This document shows positions 56,744-64,000 of a stretch of 64,000 bases of DNA, piece after piece. The stretch's first letter is position 1; every line of letters begins with the position of its first letter. Made by a program: the position numbers and the translations under genes. The stretch spans positions 28,523,501 to 28,587,500 of the forward strand of contig CM076152.1 in assembly GCA_038025085.1 (NCBI GenBank), written 5' to 3'. Source of the DNA: Tetragonia tetragonoides. Lineage: Eukaryota > Streptophyta > Magnoliopsida > Caryophyllales > Aizoaceae. The notes beneath the pieces were generated by a model. That model made no database searches, was not told the DNA's origin, and was given only the letters and a program-made list of their open reading frames with translations.

Positions 56744-59545
56744 TTGCCTACCATTTCAGAGGTTTTAGAAAAATATAAGGTTAATATCGTGTGTGTGCAG
56801 GAGACGAGGTGGTCAGGCGCCAAGGCAAAAGAGATCAATGGATTCAAATTTTGGTATTCAGGGTGTGCGAGTCAACGGAATGGGGTCGGGATCTTAGTCG
56901 ATAAGGAGCTTAAACAACATGTTGTAGAGGTGAAGAGAACCAATGATAGGATCATGTCTATCAAGGTTGTGGTGAAGGAGGAGACCTTCAATGTCATTTG
57001 TGCTTATGCACCGTAAGCAGGGTTGGATATGCAACTTAGGCGTCGCTTCTGGGAGGAGTTAGACGAGGTTATTCAGCAGATCCCCCCTAGTGAGAAACTC
57101 CTTGTAGGAGGAGACTTCAATGGACATATAGGGGCTACGCCGGATGGGTATTCTGGTGCACATGGAGGTTTCGGGTATGGAGTTAGGAATGATGGCGGCA
57201 CGTCGGTATTAGATTTTTCGACCGCGTATGACCTGATGGTAACCAACTCCTTCTACAACAAAAGAGAAGAGCACCTAGTTACTTTTAGAAACAGCACCGC
57301 TAAGACCCAAATAGATTACATTCTTGTTAGACGTGACGATCGGGGTTTGTGCATGGATTGCAAGGTTTTACCAGGTGCGTGTGTGTCGACCCAACATAGG
57401 ATGGTCGTTTTAGACCTTAAGATGAAGGGGTGGAAGAGGAAGAGAAGTGCACACACTTGTACCAAAATCAAGTGGTGGAATCTTAGGGGAACTTTGGGGA
57501 GTCAATTTAAGGCCAAGGTTGAGGCGGATAGCATCTGGCAAAGAGAAGGCAATGCGAGTCAAATGTGGACAGGGGTGGCGGATCTCATAAGAAATGCGGC
57601 AAAGGAGACCTTAGGAGTTGCAAGAGGGATAGGAAGTAGCAAGAAGGAATCCTGGTGGTGGAGTGAGGACATTCAAAACAGGGTAAAGGCCAAGAAGGTT
57701 GCCTTTAAAGCCCTAATGGATAGCACTGTAAATGAGGAAAGGGTGGAGAAGCGAGAAGTCTACAAAGCGGCAAAGAAGGAGGCAAAGAAATCAGTAGCAG
57801 AAGCCAAAAGTAAAGCCTATGAGAGCTTGTACCAAAAATTGGCCACGAAGGAGGGAGAACAGGACGTGTACAGGTTGGCGAGAGCTAGGGAGAGGAAGAC
57901 TAGAGACCTGGATCAAGTTCGTTGTATTAAGGATGAGGCGGGGCGAGTTCTTGTGGACGAAGCGAACATCAGGAGGAGGTGGCAGGGATATTTCAATGAG
58001 CTTTTTAACAATGTTGGAGATGTAGCCATTTCGTTGGGAGATCTTACCACATCCGAGCAATACCGTAACTACAGCTTTTGTCGTCGAGTTACGAAAGAAG
58101 AAATCAAATGGGCCATGCGGACGATGAAGAGTGGAAAGGCAGTAGGACCAGATGAGATACCCATAGAGGTATGGAAGGGTTTGGGAGAAGAAGGTTTATT
58201 GTGGTTAGTAAGGCTTTTCAACATGATCCTCAAATCCGCCAGGATGCCGGAGGAGTGGCGGCTCAGCACACTGATTCCTCTATACAAGAACAAAGGGGAT
58301 ATTCAAAGCTGCAACAACTATAGAGGTATTAAGCTACTCAGTCACACCATGAAGCTATGGGAGAGAGTGATTGAGAAAAGACTAAGGAAGAGTACTCTTA
58401 TCTCGGAGAACCAATTCGGTTTCATGCCAGGGAGGTCGACAACAGAAGCGATTCATCTGATTAGACGTTCTATGGAGTACTACAGAGATAGACAAAGGGA
58501 CTTACACATGGTTTTCATTGATTTGGAGAAGGCGTATGACAGGGTACCCAGAGAAGTTATGTGGAGGTGCTTGGAATCCAAGGGGGTTCCAGTCGCCTAT
58601 ATCTGAGTGATTAAGGATGTGTACGAGGGAGTGAGGACTAGGGTCAGGACTACAGGAGGGGAAATTGAGCAATTTTCTATAGATATTGGGTTACGTCAAG
58701 GGTCTTCGTTGAGTCCCTTCTTATTCGCAACCGTTATGGATGAGCTCACTAAGACTATTCAGGGGGATGTGCCTTGGTGTATGTTGTTTGCCGACGACAT
58801 TGTTTTGATAGACGAGACTAGAGTAGGTGTTAATGCCAAACTAGAACTTTGGCGGGATACACTAGAGTCAAAGGGATTTAAGTTAAGTAGGACAAAGACC
58901 GAGTACTTGGAATGCAAGTTTACAGGAGATGGGGTTGACTCAGATATGGAGATTAAGATTGGTACTGAAGTAGTACCGAAGAGGGATTGTTTCAAATATC
59001 TCGGTTCAATCTTACAGGGCAACGGGGAGATTGATGATGACGTGACGCATCGTATCAGGACAGGGTGGCTAAAGTGGAGGAGTGCAACGGGAGTTCTATG
59101 TGACGGAAAAATACCACTAAAACTTAAAGGCAAATTTTATTGTACAGCCATCAGGCCAGCTATGCTATATGGGGTGGAGTGTTGGCCGGTGAGGCAGGTG
59201 CATGTGCAGAAGATGCGGGTGACCGAGATGAGGATGCTTAGATGGATGTGCAACTCTACAAGAAGAGATAGGATTAGGAATGAAGTGTTGATAGGCAAGG
59301 TGGGAGTGACCGATATTGACAACAAGATGCGAGAAACAAGGCTTAGGTGGCTTGGGCATGTGAGGAGGAGGCATCGAGATGCACCGGTGAGAAGGTGTGA
59401 GAGAATTACACTTAGAGACTGTAAACAAAGAAGAGGACGCCCGAAGAAGACTTGGGGAGAGGTAATCAGGCAGGACTTGACCCTTCTAGATCTCACCGAG
59501 GACTTGGTCCTAATAGGAAATTATGGCGTAGCAGGATTCGAGTAG
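56744..59545 (+). pseudogene. RTE endonuclease-reverse transcriptase, two nonsense codons
   Basis: Endonuclease (APE type): NIVCVQETRWSGAK has the catalytic Glu, [12 protein letters not shown] the Asp/Asn, [11 protein letters not shown] the catalytic His. Reverse transcriptase: [60 protein letters not shown] and [14 protein letters not shown] with the catalytic pair intact. The RT-distal region ends in [20 protein letters not shown] and [18 protein letters not shown]. Two stops interrupt it, TAA near 57014 and TGA near 58604. In each the neighbouring frame continues unbroken, and CAA (Gln) or CGA (Arg) would be one C-to-T change away. Confidence 0.85.
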
Positions 59546-59875
59546 AGGATCCTCGTTAGATTATGGTTGTGCTTTGGCTAGTACTAGGGGTGGATTCATT
59601 TTGTTTATAGTCTGCAGTGTCGCCGTCACTTTATATATTGTTTAATTAGTGACTTCTTGTGCCAGTATGTCTACCGCTTTACTTCTCGCCCTTTTGATCA
59701 TTCTTTATTGCTGTTTAAAAAAAAAAAAAAAAGGGGGGGGGTTTGAAAATGTATTTAAAAAAAAAATGTTTTGTGGGTCTGTCGAAAACAGTCACTCTTC
59801 TAGGCGACTAGAAGGGGTAAGACTGCGTACATCTGGACCTCCCCAGACCCCGCCCTAGGCGGGATAATTACTGGG

Positions 59876-59905
59876 TTGTTGTTGTTGTTGTTGTTGTTGT
59901 TGTTG
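59876..59905 (+). repeat. (TTG)n tail of the RTE element
   Basis: About ten TTG units ending the element. Confidence 0.9.
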
Positions 59906-60248
59906 CATGTGGTAAGGCGCTGAGCAATCAAGAGTGCTGCTGTTTCTACTGTCATTCTTTGCTGCAGAAAATGGTTTTTCTATCCTGCCAAGTACAAACT
60001 GTTTTTAACAAGATGATCTTTGCATTGATTCAGTATCAGTACCTTGTTGATGAAAGTTCTAATTACTGAATGAACAAAGTACAAATTTCGTTTCTTATAT
60101 TTTTTCAAGGGAAGCGTACAATATTTTGATTTATTTAGGAGTAACTCGCTAGTTACATGTATCCTAACGTCACAGTAAAGCTCGCTCAATACTTGAATTT
60201 GATCGTTCAAATCAATGTGTATCAAGAATCACACGACACCCTGCATCC
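59906..60248. other. Spacer and 3' flank of the UKL gene
   Basis: Probably includes the UKL 3' UTR (minus strand). No other gene is seen. Confidence 0.5.
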
Positions 60249-61086
60249 TCAATCATCAGTGCCAAAATAACGATCTCCAAACTCTCCCATGCCAGGTATG
60301 ACACGGAACTCATCATTCAAACCAGCATCAATCTCGGAGGTGACAATCTTCAAGGATGGGTACCGTTGGCAAACGCAATGGATCCCTTCAGGAGCCTGAA
60401 ATTGAAAGATCATTTAGAGAAGCGCGACAAACATGAATAAATGAGTAAAGTGGCTGAGGATGGTCCTTACAACAAAAGTTTAACTTACCGAGATGAGGTT
60501 GAGGAAAATTATGTGCGCTTCAGGAACTCCTTTCTGTATAAGCAAATCAATTGCTTGGGAAGCAGAATTACCTTCAACAAAATCAGTTAGTCCCATCAGT
60601 GAATGCCATGGTGTGCCACGAGAGCAATCAGTTATGACATCATGTCTAACCGAGTTTAGTTAATCCACACAGAACCCCCCACCCCAAAAGTACATCTTCG
60701 CTGCACCTGAGTGCAGCAAGAACTGGGTGCTCCCATGACTGAAAAGAGGCACGGCCTACTTTTTTGCTGAAAAGAGTCGCTAGCACCAGTGAACTGGATT
60801 GCGTTCCTGCGCGATCTGGGTCGGTGACATCGCACGACTGGGACAATTGCCCGGAACAGGAAACTATGGTGCGTACCGCATTCCATGCAGCTATGGTACT
60901 AATGCCCAAATGTCTAGATGTCCCCCACATTCAAGTTTCAAGGGAATGCGAATCTAGAAATATAGATATGTGCCTACACAACATCTGGACCAGATTTTGA
61001 CAGCATTTTACCTGTGCCGAGAACAGGATCTAGAAGCAAAACATGACGTTCTGATATATCCTTTGGGAGTTTCTCATATATAAGCT

Positions 61087-61124
<38 letters not shown>

Positions 61125-63860
61125 AAAAAGAAAATGGCCATAAATAAAAACCCTGCTGTTAGGTATTAACAAGAACCCTGTTGTAAGTCCATACACAAAA
61201 ACGAGGAAACTACATGATCTTCAGATAGAAGATAACGAAATAGAAAGCTGTTGATGAATAAAATGGCAAGTTTGACGCGTCTAACCTCTTTCCCATTGTC
61301 TCCTCCATCGCGGTGTATAAGAATCTTCCCAATTTTTATCCCCTTGCAACATGCGCGCAGAGCATTTTCCATGCTTTCCCCACTACAATTATGAGAAATT
61401 AAAGATGTGCACCCTTCTCTCATGGAGCTTGTATAAACAACAAAGAAAATACTAAGGCGAGCATATAAAGCAGACTTGAAGTCCACTTATACGTGTTAAC
61501 AGAGCCGGCAGCATACATGTAGCTTACAATACATTTTACAAGTGAGAGAAAAAACGGCCACCTTAAGATTTGATTGAGGTTGGCAGAAAATTGGCAGTAG
61601 TATCATTAACATTTGAATAAATGCAACAAAATTGACATTTTGTTGAAATATTCGCAAAGTGAACCAGATACATTAGGGATAAATGTTAAATGCATATGAG
61701 GTATGATGGGAAATTTCACAAGTTCCGAACTGCAAGTAGCTATATGATGATTGAACCCTAGGAAACCACGTTCTTTGACCCCAAAGTTATAGCATAACAT
61801 TAAACAAAGAGACACTAGGCCATAACTACAAAAATTATTGGAAATTTGCATCATATACAAGATGATGAGCTCAGTTACAAGATTTTCGCAGACATCCATA
61901 CTAAATACCTGATAGTCAGCTCACCTTCGTATAATGGACACACCACACAATTTCTTGCAGAAATCAACCCCTGTATATACTGAACCTGCAGTGTGATACA
62001 GGAGATGTACAGGTAAGGTAAGTTACATGGACAAGTTAAATCACAAATTTGAATGTATCTACTTGCAATGCTATTCGGTGAACTGCCTCAGGGTAAAAAG
62101 AACAAATCTACTTGATTGAACTTCTTGAACCTACTTGTATTTGAATTGTACCCTCAACTATTATAAACAAGCATACTCAAATCATAACCCACAAGGCTAC
62201 CCTTTTCGGAATCACAGACCAATTCATATGGAATTACCCTCTAAAATTATAAGATAAGATGGCAAGCTGCTCATCGTACTTGTAAGGTTTAATCCACTAG
62301 CTTATTGTACTATCTCTAATATATAGAGTAGAATGGTCAATTGCTAGTAGAGATTATTAAAAGATGTAACGCATTGAATTTAGAAAACACGTTTCAGATA
62401 AAGCATTGAAGATGAAGATTGTTGTGGGAACAAAGGGTAGTATACTAGCGTAACAAAAAGCTACCAGCTTGAGAGCTACAGCAATAAACAGTTATATAGT
62501 CTAAACTCTAAAGCTTTAGCGAGGGAATTTTAAGGAGCCAAATAACCAAACCCATGAGATTTGCCCAAAGTCTGAAGAAACACACACCTGTTGGAGTCAC
62601 CACTTGCTTCTCAGTGAATGGCAAATGTCCAAGACCATGCTCTACAACCTGGAGATCAAATGATTGTGGAAATCACATGATTAAAAACACTGAAGATTGA
62701 TCTAGCATCCAGTAAAACCTAGTTCCCGATAACCAAAGAGCAAGGTACCAGCCGAATAAGCCGATCTGAGTAGAAAACAAAATCATGCTTCGATATGTCC
62801 TGCTCACGAATCAGTGTATGCATACCCCTAATCTGCAACATGTACAAATAAAAGCAGTATGAAGAACAACATGATCAAAGTACAATATGAACTGTAGTTG
62901 AAAGCTCCTAAAATAAAGAAGATAATTTGCTAGGCATTCAAAGTAGAGAAGAAAAATAATAATAATAATAATAAGATGTTTGCTTTGAGGATCATTCTAC
63001 TTCATTCTTTCACCCTCCCTCAGAAAACTTACAAAAATAAAATAACTAATTTGTACATGTACAAACAAAGATGATTATCCAGATACTACAATGGGTTTCT
63101 AACCTTTTTCTGATTCTTACACTCTCAAATTCGTCCATTTGTCTTCCACACCTTTTCACCCTAATGCACTTTTCAGCATTTTTCTTTCATAATGTTTCTT
63201 TTATCATCCCCCACAAGATATGCTCCTGTCTACCGACAAAGTTATTTTTGCAGTCCATTACCAAATGTCCCCCAGGTACAATCACGGCTGTATATTTGAC
63301 AGAGAGCCGACAATAATTTCCATTAATAACTGGATGAATTGAGGAAGGAAATTAGGATTTTCATCAAACAATGTGAATAAATTTTTAGCTGCCAACCCTT
63401 TCCTTAAACCAGCACTAAGGTAGATGTACACAGTTTAAGTCTAGTGATAGAGTTTGTAACGAACATTGATAAGGGGTTGGTTTTCAGGAAAATAAGAACT
63501 TAAATTTTATTCACAGGAGCAAGCCTTCTTGGACCTTTCTCATTAAAATGATTTCACGAACTCAAGCAGGCAAATATATCCAAGGAAATTTCTTTACCAC
63601 AAGCTACACAATATAAACTTTTCAATGTGATAAGACATGTCATTAGAGATACGGAACCACTGTACCTGGAATGTTGATTGAATGACATATACATTTGGAT
63701 ATATTTTGCACAGATCATGCATACCCAGCTTTGTGTGTATATGCTGTACAATCAAATCAATTGCGACATGATTATCACCTCCCCTTGGTATGATCACATC
63801 CGCATACTTCTTCGACGGTAGAACAAAATCATCGAAAGCAGGCTTGACAAACTTTGCATA
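60249..63860 (-). CDS. UKL: Uridine kinase-like / uracil phosphoribosyltransferase (UKL), 3' part
   Basis: Minus-strand exons 63860-63666, 62832-62749, 62648-62588, 61985-61925, 61382-61286, 61084-61012, 60571-60489 and 60395-60249. All are bounded by GT/AG and the phases agree to a TGA at 60249-60251. The first visible exon, [20 protein letters not shown], is the end of the uridine kinase domain ([19 protein letters not shown]). The rest is the uracil phosphoribosyltransferase domain: [37 protein letters not shown] and the PRPP-binding loop [15 protein letters not shown], ending [11 protein letters not shown]. Family role: salvage of uridine and uracil to UMP (UTP/GTP for the kinase part, PRPP for the transferase). 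The N-terminus lies off the right edge, so the start codon, targeting peptide and kinase P-loop cannot be seen. Confidence 0.92.
60640..60990. other. GC-richer insert in the UKL intron before exon 61084-61012
   Basis: A stretch with high GC and no open frame of note; its composition differs from neighbouring introns. Possibly a transposon remnant; no ends were identified. Confidence 0.35.
61089..61122 (-). promoter_or_regulatory. Poly-T tract at a UKL splice acceptor
   Basis: 34 A on plus (T on minus) ending three bases before the AG acceptor of exon 61084-61012, so it serves as the pyrimidine tract of that acceptor. Confidence 0.8.
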
Positions 63861-64000
63861 CTGCAAAAATTATTCAGTATCATTACAGATGGCAAGAAAA
63901 TCTACCATAAATACCTTTTATACAATGAGCACATAAAGCTATCAATGGGTCAAAAGTCTAGCCAAACTTTGCATGTACCAGTGAGGAAAACCTATTGACA
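63861..64000 (-). other. Intron of the UKL gene running off the window
   Basis: The acceptor TTTTTGCAG ends at 63861 on minus. No exon is recognisable between 63861 and the edge. Confidence 0.7.

Larger units (their letters stand above)
56730..59905 (+). mobile_element. RTE-clade non-LTR retrotransposon (LINE)
   Basis: Single frame of endonuclease plus reverse transcriptase, then a 3' end carrying the plant RTE signature CCTCCCCAGACCCCGCC and a (TTG)n tail. 5'-truncated near 56730, at the start of the endonuclease domain. No target duplication identified. Confidence 0.85.

Noticed and set aside
57791..58060. Minus-strand ORFs across the RTE element
   Set aside because: Shadow frames of the plus-strand RT; no independent support.
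60646..60930. 94-codon minus ORF in a UKL intron
   Set aside because: It lies wholly within an intron bounded by clear splice sites and matches no family known to me.

Overview
This is nuclear DNA of a flowering plant, most likely a eudicot. The evidence is spliced plant genes (a RING-finger gene and a uridine kinase-like/uracil phosphoribosyltransferase gene), a FAR1-related (FRS) transposase-derived gene, and plant-type Ty3/gypsy, L1, RTE, hAT and Stowaway elements. The species cannot be read from the sequence. Most of the window (about 9-52 kb) is a stack of nested transposons between host-gene islands.

Layout. 1-1560 (minus): FRS/FAR1-type gene running off the left edge, with two frame breaks. 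3165-4164: a 1,000-bp hAT-type element with near-identical 8-bp target duplications. 4283-5262: a second, less certain hAT-like element with a Stowaway MITE inside. 5278-5462: facing (ATT)n and (AAT)n tracts. 6776-8640 (minus): decayed L1 LINE. 9051-27418 (plus): element A, a decayed Tat-lineage Ty3/gypsy retrotransposon that has lost RT/RNase H and carries two antisense genes. One of these is broken by a solo LTR (15632-17097) and by a non-autonomous Athila-like element (18708-23845). 27419-28252: remnant of a long-TIR element. 28505-52334: a TIR element holding chromovirus C (28766-51826, target duplication TAATT). C in turn holds element B (28887-46451, target duplication GAGAG), a 17.6-kb Tat element, in the GA tract of its LTR. 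52985-53149: foldback MITE. 53648-55752 (plus): intact six-exon RING gene. 56730-59905 (plus): RTE-clade LINE with two nonsense codons. 60249-63860 (minus, continuing off the right edge): UKL gene with eight in-phase exons.

The most unusual system is in the related Tat elements A and B. Both carry two extra genes antisense to pol: a plant-mobile-domain (PMD) gene with several introns, and a DUF7745-like gene. Arrays of the 12-bp palindrome GCCGCTAGCGGC and close variants, mostly spaced exactly 22 bp, lie just upstream of the TATA boxes of the LTR promoter and the DUF7745-like gene. A cluster of the same palindrome precedes the PMD gene. At least 13 exact copies are present, all in A and B. 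I infer a shared regulatory circuit, possibly with an element-encoded protein binding the palindromes; the binding itself is a hypothesis.

The PMD gene of B keeps its last six exons open and in phase, while B has lost a recognisable gag core and protease and its integrase has Glu in place of the first catalytic Asp. B also contains a 2-kb chimeric rearrangement in which a pol fragment sits between two copies of the PMD promoter region.
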